The notes: generated by a model from the sequence alone, not told the origin. A stretch of 37,146 nucleotides of DNA from Nitrospina sp. (GCA_018702695.1 JABIYR010000176.1:1-37146), one strand, 5' to 3'. Counted from the first letter of the stretch, positions 8,990 through 18,243 are shown. Translations and numbers: made by a program.

Positions 8990-10051
8990 TCAATAAAAAC
9001 CAAAAATCGGGTGAGTCAGGTTTTTGAGTTTTTTAGAAGCATTCAACGCATTAGCTCCTTCGGTGCCAATTTTATTTTGCCCCAGCTTTAAAGACTCTAA
9101 ATTGTCCATAATAGAAGATTTGGCTAACGCCCTCGCTCCATCATCTTCGATACGGTTAAAATTCAAATTCAGTTTCTTAAGCTTTTTCAAGGTCTGTGAA
9201 CTCGCCAAGGCCTGCGCTCCGACATCGCCAATATTATTTTTGGACAAATTTAATGACACGAGGTTTTTTAAACGATCCGACTGTGCCAAAGCAATGACCG
9301 CCTTATCGGTCAAATCGTTATTACTTAAATCTAAGGTCTTCAGTTGCGACACATAAGGAAAGTCTAATAAGACCTGGACTCCAAAGTCTCCTATTAAACC
9401 CTCGCCCACTTGATCCAAACGGTTTTGGCGATGTAGCTCTTTAAAGCCTTCCATAAGCTGAAAACGTTTCCAAGCCTCTTTGCCATTTTTTGCAATCGGG
9501 TTGTATGCCAATTGAATATTATGGAGTTGCGGCAATTTCTTTGATTGCGTCAATGCCACCGCTCCCGGCCCTTTGATTTGGTTATAGTTCAGGTTCAACT
9601 CGTTCAGTTGAGTCAGCGTGTCTGAGTTTGCAATCGCCTTCACCCCTTCATCGGTGATCTCATTATGATAAAGGTTCAGTATTTTTAGGTTGGAAAAGGT
9701 GCTGGAGTTTGAAATTATTTCTGCACCCATATCTGTTATGAAATTATGCTCAAGATATAGGGCCTGCAAGTTTTTTAAATAAGGCGACTCAGCCAAAGCG
9801 CGAATACCGGCATCACTAACCTGAACCTTATATAAAACCAGAGTCCTCACCGTGCGAATTTGTGACGACTGAGCTAGAACATGTAACCCCGCATCCCCGA
9901 GGTATTTTTCATTGATACGCAGGGTCTTGTCATTCCGCTTGAGTTTTTTACCGATATATTTTTCTATCGCTGGCCCGGACATCGGAGCCGCACCCAAGGT
10001 AAAAACAATAAAAAAAGGAAGGATCAAAATCTTCCTGAGCAATGTATGCAT
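8990..10051 (-). CDS. Secreted leucine-rich-repeat protein (RNase-inhibitor type)
   Basis: About 353 residues. The N-terminus MHTLLRKILILPFFIVFTLG is a signal peptide (basic start, hydrophobic core) with a probable type I cleavage site near GAA; there is no lipobox. The rest is about ten leucine-rich repeats of the long RI-like kind, for example LNLYHNEITDEGVKAIANS, LNLNYNQIKGPGAVALTQS and LNLSKNNIGDVGAQALASS, with an irregular segment (KEAWKRFQLMEGFKELHRQ) between two repeat blocks. It is expected in the periplasm or cell surface, where such folds bind proteins. I start at the ATG at 10051 because it begins the signal peptide; a TTG at 10084 is the alternative. It follows lpxD closely, so it may be co-transcribed with lolCD-lpxD. 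Partner unknown. Confidence 0.85.
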   Translation of the reverse strand: MHTLLRKILILPFFIVFTLGAAPMSGPAIEKYIGKKLKRNDKTLRINEKYLGDAGLHVLAQSSQIRTVRTLVLYKVQVSDAGIRALAESPYLKNLQALYLEHNFITDMGAEIISNSSTFSNLKILNLYHNEITDEGVKAIANSDTLTQLNELNLNYNQIKGPGAVALTQSKKLPQLHNIQLAYNPIAKNGKEAWKRFQLMEGFKELHRQNRLDQVGEGLIGDFGVQVLLDFPYVSQLKTLDLSNNDLTDKAVIALAQSDRLKNLVSLNLSKNNIGDVGAQALASSQTLKKLKKLNLNFNRIEDDGARALAKSSIMDNLESLKLGQNKIGTEGANALNASKKLKNLTHPIFGFY

Positions 10052-10107
10052 AGACCTATCTTTTTGAATATGAACCGTTGCCAAAATAGCGCGGAGACAC
10101 CACCCGA

Positions 10108-11136
10108 TTAAGAGCTTGGAGGTTGGTTTTCAACCTCCTTCAATCGAACTTCCAAGTCACGAACTTTACGCGCCAGCTCAGGCAGTTTGGGTAAAACCGT
10201 CACATATTTCTTCCAATCTCCCAAGGGAACAGCAGGGCTCCCGCCGCACACTTTTCCACTTTCTATATTTCGAAACGTACCAGACTGAGCCGTGAGGGTG
10301 ACTTGATCTCCTAATGTTACATGATCGGCGATGCCCACCTGCCCTGCCAACACAACATGATGCCCCAAGGTACAGGTTCCGGCTAGGCCAACCTGAGCTA
10401 CCAAAATGGAATGTTCTCCAATCACACAGTTGTGTGCTACCTGAACCAGATTATCAATTTTCGTGCCCTGCTTGATGAGTGTTGTACCCATTGCCGCTCG
10501 ATCGACACAGCTGTTTGCTCCGATCTCGACATGATCCTCGATAACCACTCGGCCTATTTGCTTAATTTTGTAGTGCGCGCCTTTTTCATCCAAAGTATAA
10601 CCAAAACCATCGGCTCCAATCACCACCCCGGCATGAAGAATCACATGGTTCCCCAACTGGGTATCAGGGTAAAGCGTGACATTCGGGTAAACAGTCGCAT
10701 TGCTTCCAATTCGGCAACGATCTCCGACAACCACACCGGGATACAAATGCACACGGTCTGCGATCTCCACATCATCGCCGATGCACACTCCGGCAGAAAC
10801 GGTGACTTGCTCACCCAATTTAACATTGTCTCCAATCACAGCCCGTCCATGAATGCCCGGTTGAGGCTTCGGGTCGGGATGGAACGAGTTCAGTATACGC
10901 GCAAAGGCAAGTTCAGGGCTGGCCACAATAATTTGCGGAATCGGGGTCTTTAACCGTTCTTTCACCAACACGGCTGAAGCCTCTGAGCGATTCAAAGTAT
11001 CGAGAAATTTATTTTTGCTGAGGAAGGTAATTTGCCCTCTCTCTACTTGCTCAATACCTCGCACTCCAGATATCTCGATCGAGCCATCACCTTCTAAAGT
11101 TCCCGCAACCAATTCAGCAAGCTTTTCCAGCTTCAT
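10108..11136 (-). CDS. lpxD: UDP-3-O-acylglucosamine N-acyltransferase
   Basis: LpxD adds the second 3-hydroxyacyl chain to UDP-3-O-acyl-glucosamine in lipid A synthesis (cytoplasm, inner-membrane associated). The 342 residues show the N-terminal uridine-binding domain (LAELVAGTLEGDGSIEISGV, then ITFLSKNKF), a left-handed beta helix built of hexapeptide repeats (IGDDVEIADRVHLYPGVVVG), the GADGFGY loop, the catalytic-His region VAHNCVIGEHS and a C-terminal helix. The start is the ATG at 11136 with AAGGAAGGGG upstream; longer in-frame starts would overlap lolD and add non-homologous residues. fabZ, lpxA and lpxB do not follow, which is unusual; the LRR gene does. Confidence 0.96.
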   Translation of the reverse strand: MKLEKLAELVAGTLEGDGSIEISGVRGIEQVERGQITFLSKNKFLDTLNRSEASAVLVKERLKTPIPQIIVASPELAFARILNSFHPDPKPQPGIHGRAVIGDNVKLGEQVTVSAGVCIGDDVEIADRVHLYPGVVVGDRCRIGSNATVYPNVTLYPDTQLGNHVILHAGVVIGADGFGYTLDEKGAHYKIKQIGRVVIEDHVEIGANSCVDRAAMGTTLIKQGTKIDNLVQVAHNCVIGEHSILVAQVGLAGTCTLGHHVVLAGQVGIADHVTLGDQVTLTAQSGTFRNIESGKVCGGSPAVPLGDWKKYVTVLPKLPELARKVRDLEVRLKEVENQPPSS

Positions 11137-11176
11137 GGCTTCCCCTTCCTTTATAATTAATCCTTTAATCCTATTT

Positions 11177-11902
11177 TCAAATAACCAGATCGCGTTGGAT
11201 CGGGCCGACCTTCCCACCCACCAACTCCATCACTCTGTCTAGTTCCCCAGCAACGCGTTGACTGTGAGTGACAATGACAAATGTCTGCTTAAACTCCTGA
11301 TTGAGCTTACGAATCAGGTCTAGCAATTGATCGCTGGCATGACGGTCTAGGTTCCCCGTTGGTTCATCGGCTAAAAGCAGATCGGGCTGATTCATAAGCC
11401 CTCTCGCAAGCGCGACCCGCTGGCTTTCCCCGCCCGACATTTCGCTCGGCTTGTGGTGCATACGATCTTTCATTCCCACTTCGCACAATAAATATTCGGC
11501 CCGCTCCTTTGCCAACTTTCTCTCCTGATTACGAATCATAGCTGGAAACATGGCATTTTCCAATGCAGTAAAATCGGGGAGCAAATTGAAAAACTGAAAA
11601 ACAAACCCGATATGGCGATTGCGGAAATTGTCAAGATAACCGTTAGATTGTTTATAAACATCTTTTCCTCGAAACAAAACACTTCCTACCAACGGTTTGT
11701 CGAGCCCCCCCAGAACATGCAAAAGGGTGCTCTTCCCCACCCCCGATGCACCCACAATGCCGAGAATTTCTCCCGATAAAATCTTCAGGCTCATCTGGTC
11801 CAAAACACGAATCACCTCACGTTTTGTTTTGTAACTTTTATCCACGTTGACCGCTTCAATCAAGCAGGCTGGCTCGGCTGTTGCAGAGCTCAAATCACTC
11901 AT
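11177..11902 (-). CDS. lolD: Lipoprotein-releasing system ATP-binding protein LolD
   Basis: ATPase of the Lol system, which extracts outer-membrane lipoproteins from the inner membrane and passes them to LolA. The 241 residues carry Walker A GASGVGKS (51-58), a Q-loop (FVFQFFNLLPDFTALEN), signature MSGGESQRVALARG and Walker B LLLADEPTGNLD, typical of the LolD/MacB-type ATPase clade. The start overlaps the end of lolC by 8 nt, showing translational coupling to its membrane partner. MacB- or FtsE-type ATPases are the alternatives, but pairing with lolC favours LolD. Confidence 0.94.
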   Translation of the reverse strand: MSDLSSATAEPACLIEAVNVDKSYKTKREVIRVLDQMSLKILSGEILGIVGASGVGKSTLLHVLGGLDKPLVGSVLFRGKDVYKQSNGYLDNFRNRHIGFVFQFFNLLPDFTALENAMFPAMIRNQERKLAKERAEYLLCEVGMKDRMHHKPSEMSGGESQRVALARGLMNQPDLLLADEPTGNLDRHASDQLLDLIRKLNQEFKQTFVIVTHSQRVAGELDRVMELVGGKVGPIQRDLVI

Positions 11903-13163
11903 AACGCAGACCCTCAGCCGGGTTCAAGCGAGAGGCTCTCCAAGCGGGATACAAGGAAGCCACAAAACAAATAACAATCGAAAACACCACGATCAAAAAC
12001 GAATCGAAGTATTGTATCTCTGAGGGAATTTTATCCAAATAATAAACATCACTGGGAAAAGCCGTGATGCCGAACAGGTCTTCAATGAAACCAACAATTT
12101 CGTTTAGGTTTGGCACAATCGCAAAGCCTCCCACACAACCGACTGCCGTTCCCGTTAAACCAATTATCAAGCCCTGAAAACTAAATATTTTCATAATGCT
12201 CGATCGCGAGGCCCCCATAGATTTCAAAATTGCGATTTCCTTACTTTTCTCCATGACCACCATAAACAGAGTGCTAACAATATTAAATGCAGCCACCAGA
12301 ATAATCAGGATCAAGATGATGAACATCACAATTTTTTCCAGCCTCAAGGCAGAAAATAAATTTTTATTCATCCGCATCCAGTCTCTGGCGTAATAAGGAA
12401 AGCCCAGAGTATCTTGGATGAGTGCGGCGACTTGATCAGCCTGATCGATATCTTTTACATGAATTTCAACGCCACTGACCCGACCTTTCATAGAGAAGAA
12501 TTTCTGCGCCGAGTCGATAGAAATGAATGCTAGGTTGGAGTCGTACTCAAACATTCCTGATTCAAATAAACCCACCACTTCGAATAATTTGATTTTTGGA
12601 ATCAAGCCCATGGGGGTTATCCTCGATGCGGGAGCAACCATAGACACTACATCATCCGCCTGTACCCTGAGCCGATGTGCCAGTTCCTTGCCGAGAATAA
12701 TTCCATTACGGCGAGGTTTGCCAGATATTTTTTCTGGCGTGACCAACATTTTCAAACTGCCTTGCATCAGATTTTTTTCTAGATCCGACACACTGGCCTC
12801 TCGGCTAGGGTCTACACCGCGCACCACCACCCCCGCCGCATTGCCTCCTCGCGTCAACATCACTTGATTTAAGATAAAGGGAGCGACCGCACTCACGCCT
12901 TCAGTATTTTTTATTTTTGCAATGACGGCTTCATAATCATCCATTCCCGAGTCATTGATATTTGTAACCACAATATGACTGTTGGTGCCGAGAATTTTAT
13001 CGCGCAAGTCTTTGCTGAACCCAGACATGACGGCAATGACCACAATCAATGCCATGACCCCCAACGCCACCCCCCCAATCGAAATCCAAGTATTGAGTGA
13101 AATGAAAATCTGGGTGCGTTTGGCTCTCAGGTGGCGGAGGCTGACAAAAAGTTCGTAGGACAT
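11895..13163 (-). CDS. lolC: Lipoprotein-releasing system permease LolC/LolE
   Basis: Inner-membrane permease of the Lol complex, 422 residues. The N-terminal LRHLRAKRTQIFISLNTWIS precedes a first membrane span (about 25-50). A large periplasmic MacB-like core follows (about 55-270, starting KDLRDKILGTNSHIVV), then the FtsX-like domain with three spans (IVMFIILILIILVAAFNIV, the AILKSMGASRSSIMKIFSFQG coupling helix region, and the last span near FLIVVFSIVICFVASLYPAWRAS). Only one LolC/E paralogue is present here, so the transporter may be a homodimer (LolF-like arrangement) or the second copy lies elsewhere. lysS lies 39 bases upstream, the lysS-lolC-lolD order common in deltaproteobacteria. 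Confidence 0.94.
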   Translation of the reverse strand: MSYELFVSLRHLRAKRTQIFISLNTWISIGGVALGVMALIVVIAVMSGFSKDLRDKILGTNSHIVVTNINDSGMDDYEAVIAKIKNTEGVSAVAPFILNQVMLTRGGNAAGVVVRGVDPSREASVSDLEKNLMQGSLKMLVTPEKISGKPRRNGIILGKELAHRLRVQADDVVSMVAPASRITPMGLIPKIKLFEVVGLFESGMFEYDSNLAFISIDSAQKFFSMKGRVSGVEIHVKDIDQADQVAALIQDTLGFPYYARDWMRMNKNLFSALRLEKIVMFIILILIILVAAFNIVSTLFMVVMEKSKEIAILKSMGASRSSIMKIFSFQGLIIGLTGTAVGCVGGFAIVPNLNEIVGFIEDLFGITAFPSDVYYLDKIPSEIQYFDSFLIVVFSIVICFVASLYPAWRASRLNPAEGLRYE

Positions 13164-13202
13164 AACAGGGGTGAATCCATCAATGATCGGTGACTTCCCG
13201 AA

Positions 13203-14714
13203 TCAAGATTCCTTTTTTAATTGCGGGAAAAGAATAACGTCTCGTATAGACGGGCTGTCCGTCAGCAACATGACCAACCGATCAATCCCAATACCTTCCC
13301 CAGCTGTGGGGGGCATTCCATACTCGAGAGCGCGGATGAAGTCGTTGTCCATCCAATGAGCTTCATCATCACCCGCCTCACGTTCAGCAACTTGCTCTTC
13401 AAACCGTTGCTTCTGGTCAATCGGGTCGTTCAACTCGGTGTAGGCGTTGGCAATTTCTTTGCGACCGATGAACAACTCAAACCGTTCCACCAAGCTAGGG
13501 TCGTCCTCTTTTTTCTTTGAAAGCGGAGAAAGCTCAATCGGATAATCGGTGATGAAAGTCGGTTGCGCCAATTTGGGTTCGACAAAGTGGTCGAACAACT
13601 TAGCCGTGATTTTCACATGATGATCTTTCTTATCAAGAGAAACTTTATTCTCTAAAGCAAAAGCCACCGTTTTTTCAGGATCATCCAAAACCTCTTCTGC
13701 GATACCACCGATCTCAATCAGTGATTGTCGAAAAGTACAACGCCTAAAAGGCTGCGAAAAGTCTATCATCTCTTCTCGCATCTCATCGCCCGATTGCGAA
13801 GTGTAAGGAAATATATAGTTTTTTTCAGGAAAGACCTGCTTACAAATAAAACGAAACAAATCTTCTGTCAAATCCATCAGGTCATTATAATCAGCATAAG
13901 CGGTGTAAAATTCCACCATCGTGAATTCAGGGTTGTGCTCGGTGGAAATGCCTTCATTCCTAAAATTCCGATTGATCTCATAAACCCTGTCCATACCGCC
14001 CACCACCAGCCTTTTCAGATAAAGCTCTGGCGCAACACGGAGAAACAAGTCCATGTCCAGCGCATTGTGGTGCGTCTCAAAGGGCTTTGCCGTCGCCCCT
14101 CCCGGTATTGAATGCATCATGGGAGTTTCGACTTCTAAATATTCTCTCTCATTCAGATAATCGCGTAACGCCTGAACAATTTTACTTCTGGCGATGAAAA
14201 CTTTTTTAACATCGGGGTTCACAATCAGGTCAACATAGCGTTGCCGATAGCGAAGCTCCACATCTTTCAAGCCGTGCCATTTTTCAGGAAGAGGCAGTAA
14301 TGACTTTGAAAGCAACGTCACCTTACTGGAAAACACCGTCAACTCACCCGTTTTGGTTTTAGATATCCTGCCCTCAACACCAATGATATCGCCAATATCG
14401 AACTTACCGAATAATTCATAGTCCGCCTCGCCCAGCGCATTCTTATTGACAAAAACCTGAATATCGCCCGATGCATCTTTGACGTTAACAAAGGTGGTTT
14501 TGCCATGTTTGCGCCGGCTCATCATTCGCCCGGCAATGATATATTGCGAGTTTTTCTCATCCAACTCTTCCTTCGACATTTCTGAGTATTTTTCAGACAG
14601 GGCCAAAATGGTCGAGTTAACGTGAAACCGGTTGATATATGGAGAAATTCCCATGCCCCGGAGTTCAGCGAGTTTTTCGTGTCTGAGTTGAACCAGTCGT
14701 CCTAAATCTTCCAT
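13203..14714 (-). CDS. lysS: Lysyl-tRNA synthetase, class II
   Basis: Charges tRNA-Lys with lysine. The 503 residues are full length. The N-terminal OB-fold anticodon-binding domain is at about 50-150 ([20 protein letters not shown]). The class II core carries motif 1 near [25 protein letters not shown], motif 2 [20 protein letters not shown] and motif 3 [20 protein letters not shown]. The start is the ATG at 14714 ([19 protein letters not shown]), which fits the family. It is 39 bases from lolC and 94 bases after rny, with a hairpin in that gap. Confidence 0.97.
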   Translation of the reverse strand: MEDLGRLVQLRHEKLAELRGMGISPYINRFHVNSTILALSEKYSEMSKEELDEKNSQYIIAGRMMSRRKHGKTTFVNVKDASGDIQVFVNKNALGEADYELFGKFDIGDIIGVEGRISKTKTGELTVFSSKVTLLSKSLLPLPEKWHGLKDVELRYRQRYVDLIVNPDVKKVFIARSKIVQALRDYLNEREYLEVETPMMHSIPGGATAKPFETHHNALDMDLFLRVAPELYLKRLVVGGMDRVYEINRNFRNEGISTEHNPEFTMVEFYTAYADYNDLMDLTEDLFRFICKQVFPEKNYIFPYTSQSGDEMREEMIDFSQPFRRCTFRQSLIEIGGIAEEVLDDPEKTVAFALENKVSLDKKDHHVKITAKLFDHFVEPKLAQPTFITDYPIELSPLSKKKEDDPSLVERFELFIGRKEIANAYTELNDPIDQKQRFEEQVAEREAGDDEAHWMDNDFIRALEYGMPPTAGEGIGIDRLVMLLTDSPSIRDVILFPQLKKES

Positions 14715-14744
14715 GCGATACCAATTCTATTATGATTTGAAGAA

Positions 14745-14763
14745 GCTCTGGGAAACCCAGAGC
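14745..14763 (-). terminator. Hairpin between rny and lysS
   Basis: A perfect 8-bp stem GCTCTGGG / CCCAGAGC with a 3-nt loop lies about 45 bases after the rny stop and 30 bases before the lysS ATG. On the minus strand it is followed by TTCTTC, a poor U-tract. It could end rny transcripts or be part of the lysS leader. Confidence 0.4.
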
Positions 14764-14808
14764 GGCCAGCCCGAAAACTATTTCAGGCTTATTTGGGTAG
14801 GGCCGTTC

Positions 14809-16395
14809 TTACCGGGCAAACTCCGTATAACGGGTTTCACGAACCACTGTAACTTTAATTTCCCCCGGATAGATCACCTCTTTTTCAATCCGCTTAGCCA
14901 CATCTCGCGCCAAAATGCTGGATGACTGATCATCGATTCCGTTAGGCATGACAATGATTCTCACCTCACGACCTGCTTGAATGGCAAAGGTTTTTTGTAC
15001 CCCTTTGAATGAGTCGCCAATCACTTCCAGCTGTGTCATACGTTTGATATAAGTTTCCAGCATTTCTCTTCGCGCCCCCGGTCGAGATGCGGAAATCGTA
15101 TCACCTGCCGCCACGAGAACGGCATAAGGAGATTCCGCCTCACAATCTTCATGGTGGGCGGCAATGGCATTGAGAACAAAAGGGTGCTCGTTATAACGTT
15201 TTCCGATGTCAACGCCCAACTGGGTATGCGTACCATCCGTCTGATGATCAATGGCCTTGCCGATATCGTGCAACAAGCCAGCCCGTTTAGCTAACGCCAC
15301 ATTCAAGCCCAACTCCCCGGCAATGACTCCGCAGACAAACGCCACTTCCTGCACATGCTCCAAGACGTTCTGTGTGTAACTAGTGCGATATTTAAGCCGA
15401 CCCAACAATTTAACCATCTCAGGATTAATATTATCGATGCCAACATTTATAACCGCTTGCTCCCCGGCTTCTTTAATCTGCTGGGTCACTTCTTTTTTGC
15501 ATTTGTTGACGACATCTTCAATGCGTCCAGGGTGGATTCTGCCATCGAGGGTCAATTGCTCCAAGGCCCGACGAGCTACTTCGCGCCGAATTGGGTCAAA
15601 ACCCGACAACACCACCGCACCCGGCGTGTCATCGATGATCAAATCAATGCCAGTTGCCTGTTCTAATGCACGAATATTCCTTCCTTCTCGACCAATGATG
15701 CGACCTTTGATGTCATCACTGGGCAGTTCCACCACCGATACGGTTGTCTCTGCCACATGGTCTGAGGCCAGCCTTTGAACAGCCATGGTAATCAGTCGGC
15801 AAGCTTCTGCATCAGCGCGTTGCTTCACATCTTCCTCGATTTTTTTCACTTCTCGCGCTGCATCCATCTTGGCTTCATCAACGATCTTATTCTTGACCTC
15901 TTCCCGTGCTTTATCAGCAGTGTAAGAACCGATCACTTCAAGCTTTTTTAACTCTTCCTGAATCAGGTTTTGGTATTCGCCTTTTTGCTGTTCAATGCCT
16001 TTTTCCAATTCAGCAAGCTTATTCTTTTGCGCCTCAATATCCTTCTCTCGGAACACAATTTTCTGGCTTTCAGTTTTAAAATCTCTTTCTTTTCTTTCCA
16101 GATCATTTTCCATCCGGCGGATGTTGTCTTGTTTCCCCTTCATTTCTTTTTCAAACTCGGCCTTCACGCCCAAAGCCTTTTCGCGTGCTTCAATCTCGGC
16201 AGATTTCAGCTTGTTCTCGACTTCCTTATCTGTTTCGTGAAGAAGTTTCTTGCCGCGTTCTTCTGCTTCTTTAATCTGATATTCAGAAAACATTTTACGC
16301 AAAAAATAACCAATGGCATAACCCACTGCCAAAGCCACAGACATCCCTATTATCAAACTTAAAAAATTAACCTTAATGGTAGTTAATATATGCAT
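14809..16395 (-). CDS. rny: Ribonuclease Y
   Basis: Membrane-anchored endoribonuclease that initiates mRNA decay. The 528-residue architecture is complete: an N-terminal membrane helix (about 8-32, LSLIIGMSVALAVGYAIGYF), a long charged coiled coil (about 35-200), a KH RNA-binding domain (IKGRIIGREGRNIRALEQ), an HD catalytic domain with GLLHDIGKAIDH, and the C-terminal domain ending KVTVVRETRYTEFAR. The start is the ATG at 16395. It lies 47 bases after fau and probably shares its transcript. RNase Y is typical of Firmicutes but also occurs in deltaproteobacteria and allied phyla. Confidence 0.97.
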   Translation of the reverse strand: MHILTTIKVNFLSLIIGMSVALAVGYAIGYFLRKMFSEYQIKEAEERGKKLLHETDKEVENKLKSAEIEAREKALGVKAEFEKEMKGKQDNIRRMENDLERKERDFKTESQKIVFREKDIEAQKNKLAELEKGIEQQKGEYQNLIQEELKKLEVIGSYTADKAREEVKNKIVDEAKMDAAREVKKIEEDVKQRADAEACRLITMAVQRLASDHVAETTVSVVELPSDDIKGRIIGREGRNIRALEQATGIDLIIDDTPGAVVLSGFDPIRREVARRALEQLTLDGRIHPGRIEDVVNKCKKEVTQQIKEAGEQAVINVGIDNINPEMVKLLGRLKYRTSYTQNVLEHVQEVAFVCGVIAGELGLNVALAKRAGLLHDIGKAIDHQTDGTHTQLGVDIGKRYNEHPFVLNAIAAHHEDCEAESPYAVLVAAGDTISASRPGARREMLETYIKRMTQLEVIGDSFKGVQKTFAIQAGREVRIIVMPNGIDDQSSSILARDVAKRIEKEVIYPGEIKVTVVRETRYTEFAR

Positions 16396-16442
16396 GGTAA
16401 AACCTCAATATTTCAAATAAACCTCTTACGCCTTCCGGTGGC

Positions 16443-17018
16443 TCAGCAGTTTATCGTATCGTTTTCAGAAACAATCTTTTGGACTCTTTCATCCCAAGGA
16501 TTCTGAGGAACCGAACCCAAAATTTGAAACTCATAAGCCAATGCCAAACGAATCGACTTCTCAGGCACCTGCTTCAAAAGTTCGTCATAATATCCCCCGC
16601 CAAAACCAATTCGCCCGCCGGAATCATCAAATGCCAGTCCTGGCATGATGACAGCATCGATTTTTAACGGTGACACCACCCTACAATTGAGAGGGGAAGG
16701 TTCGCGAATAGCGTAACGCCCCAGCTCAAAATCCTGATCCATATCAGTCAATTCACAGACTTCCATCCGCCTCTCACCCGGTATCAATCGCGGCACATAA
16801 ATCCGCTTACCGCCTTTGAGAGAACGCGTAATCATTTCATCGGTACGCACTTCATTGCCAAAGGAAAGATAAAACAACACATCTTGACAATTCGAAAATT
16901 TCCTACAATCAAACAGCCGATTCTCTATGGCTCGACTCAACCTAAAAACATCATCCCGGCTCATGGAATCGCGCCGCAACTTCATAGCCTGACGAATTGC
17001 AATTTTATCCATTTCCAT
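16443..17018 (-). CDS. fau: 5-formyltetrahydrofolate cyclo-ligase
   Basis: Converts 5-formyl-THF to 5,10-methenyl-THF using ATP, recycling the storage folate. The 191-residue protein has the N-terminal KLRRDSMSRDDVFRLSRAI region, FYLSFGNEVRTDEMI, and the signature glycine loop GRIGFGGGYYDELL at about residues 134-147. Two ATG codons (17018 and 17012) are possible; neither has a strong Shine-Dalgarno. It lies downstream of zapA and the 6S RNA, the same neighbourhood as ygfA of E. coli, where the enzyme is linked to growth-phase control. Confidence 0.93.
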   Translation of the reverse strand: MEMDKIAIRQAMKLRRDSMSRDDVFRLSRAIENRLFDCRKFSNCQDVLFYLSFGNEVRTDEMITRSLKGGKRIYVPRLIPGERRMEVCELTDMDQDFELGRYAIREPSPLNCRVVSPLKIDAVIMPGLAFDDSGGRIGFGGGYYDELLKQVPEKSIRLALAYEFQILGSVPQNPWDERVQKIVSENDTINC

Positions 17019-17345
17019 CGGGAAACCAACCGCGTTCCTGCAAAGTTAGCGCCTGAGCATCAACCCGTATCAGGGCAACAAAAACCCACCCTAAACTATT
17101 GATATTTAAAGAAAACTAGAGGAGAGAACAACGACCGAAACCGACAAAGGGGAGGCTGGAAGCACACAGAACCCTATAGAAAGCGGAACCCATCTTGTGT
17201 GAATATATCTAAAAACGAAACAGATTTCACCGTCCCGCTCATAATTTTTGCTCCCAATTGGGTCCGGCTCTTAATTTTCCAGAACCGGATATATATACAG
17301 GCTCGCTCGGGTAATAACTCAACCCTCTAAAGCTCTTAAACATTC
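17019..17345. other. Non-coding stretch between 6S RNA and fau
   Basis: About 330 bases with no credible ORF and no recognisable tRNA. On the minus strand TTGAGT is followed about 19 bases later by TATATATAT (around 17290-17320), a possible weak promoter for fau-rny. Short imperfect repeats are present (CACACA and TGTGTG around 17163-17200), but I see no known riboswitch. Confidence 0.4.
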
Positions 17346-17532
17346 AAAAAATCCCCCCGTTCGTGCCGCGCATAAACTATTTTTTGAACCTGTCAAGGAC
17401 AGGTGGGGTATCCGTGAACTGCTTCAGGCTTCTCTCCCAGAGAGAGCATGCTCACCACAGTCGATCCATCAACCCCGTTCACAAACTGTTGGCTCAAGAA
17501 ATTAAATTCATACCCGAACACAACAGGGAGAA
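17346..17532 (-). ncRNA. ssrS: 6S RNA
   Basis: 6S RNA mimics an open promoter and sequesters sigma-70 RNA polymerase in stationary phase. On the minus strand GGTGAGCATGCTC and, a short loop later, GAGAAGCCT match the conserved apical/central part of E. coli 6S RNA from memory, and the loop arm is self-complementary (CTCTCT / AGAGAG). Ends are inferred. The 5' TGTTCG (from 17520) pairs with 3' CGAACG (about 17363-17358), and the 3' end is a G-run followed by six T (17351-17346). A promoter with TTGGGG, 18 bases, TAGATT lies just upstream (about 17571-17542). Length about 187 nt is normal. The position between zapA and fau is the classic one. Confidence 0.9.
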
Positions 17533-17604
17533 GTACTTTTAAATCTAGCACATCCTAACATAAAGCCCCAAGTCTCTCAAGGCCTATATAGCTCAAGAAA
17601 TCCC

Positions 17605-17898
17605 TTACTTTTCAATATCTTGAAGCTCTTTATCCAGAACCCCGATCAGTTGCTGGAGTTTCTCATCGTCTGCATCGCCTCGAGTCTCGGCCTGCTTTTT
17701 CAACTCCATTAACTCCTGAGCAATATTGAGTGCAGTGAGGATAGCTAAGTCTAAGGTGGAAGTTTTACTCAGAGCATTTGCAAGCTCTTTCATTCGTGAA
17801 TCTACATAACTCGCCACCTCTTCCGCGTCCACCTCTGGCGAAGAGCTTTTTAAGTTATAAGTCTTCCCATAAATTTGAATTTTTTTACGATTCGTCAT
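17605..17898 (-). CDS. zapA: Cell division protein ZapA
   Basis: A 97-residue FtsZ-ring accessory protein that cross-links FtsZ filaments. The N-terminal beta-rich head (KKIQIYGKTYNLKSSSPEVD), the helix EEVASYVDSRMKELANAL, then LDLAILTALNIAQELMELKKQ and a coiled-coil tail are the family layout and length. It sits between a ZapB-like coiled-coil gene and the 6S RNA gene, the same order as in many proteobacteria. Shine-Dalgarno is weak. Confidence 0.93.
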   Translation of the reverse strand: MTNRKKIQIYGKTYNLKSSSPEVDAEEVASYVDSRMKELANALSKTSTLDLAILTALNIAQELMELKKQAETRGDADDEKLQQLIGVLDKELQDIEK

Positions 17899-17970
17899 TT
17901 TTCAATTCCACTCGGTCCGGTTTATCAGGTTATCAAAACTTACCGATTGAGCACTGTATTTTTTCCTGCA

Positions 17971-18243
17971 TCAAGCTGGGTCAAACTTCTCCAGATTACT
18001 CAATAGCATTCGCACCTTAGCCCGTATGGTCTTCCGATCTTTTTCATTTTTTCGATTGAGGTTTTCTAATTGCAATAAACGGGTCTGGCTCCCCTGATGC
18101 AAGTTTTTATCAACCTTCAACGCCTCATTTTCACGTTGCAATTGCACCACTTCACGCGACAAGGCCTGATTTTCCTCTTTCAGGCGGCGGAACTCTTCCA
18201 CCAGAGTCAACACACGTTCTTGCAGTAAGTCTATATTCGGCAT
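17971..18243 (-). CDS. ZapB-like coiled-coil protein
   Basis: A 90-residue, almost wholly coiled-coil protein (LLQERVLTLVEEFRRLKEEN with continuing heptads of Leu and charged residues) ending LLSNLEKFDPA. It is located immediately before zapA, 72 bases away, where many proteobacteria carry a short coiled-coil gene related to zapB. A role in the Z-ring with ZapA is inferred from position and shape. Coiled coils align easily with each other, so the family name is tentative. Confidence 0.75.
   Translation of the reverse strand: MPNIDLLQERVLTLVEEFRRLKEENQALSREVVQLQRENEALKVDKNLHQGSQTRLLQLENLNRKNEKDRKTIRAKVRMLLSNLEKFDPA

Noticed and set aside
11137-11217. Longer LpxD start overlapping lolD
   Set aside because: Extra residues are unlike LpxD, and AAGGAAGGGG precedes the ATG at 11136.
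17019-17345. tRNA or folate riboswitch before fau
   Set aside because: No T-arm consensus, no cloverleaf, and no recognisable THF riboswitch core could be seen.
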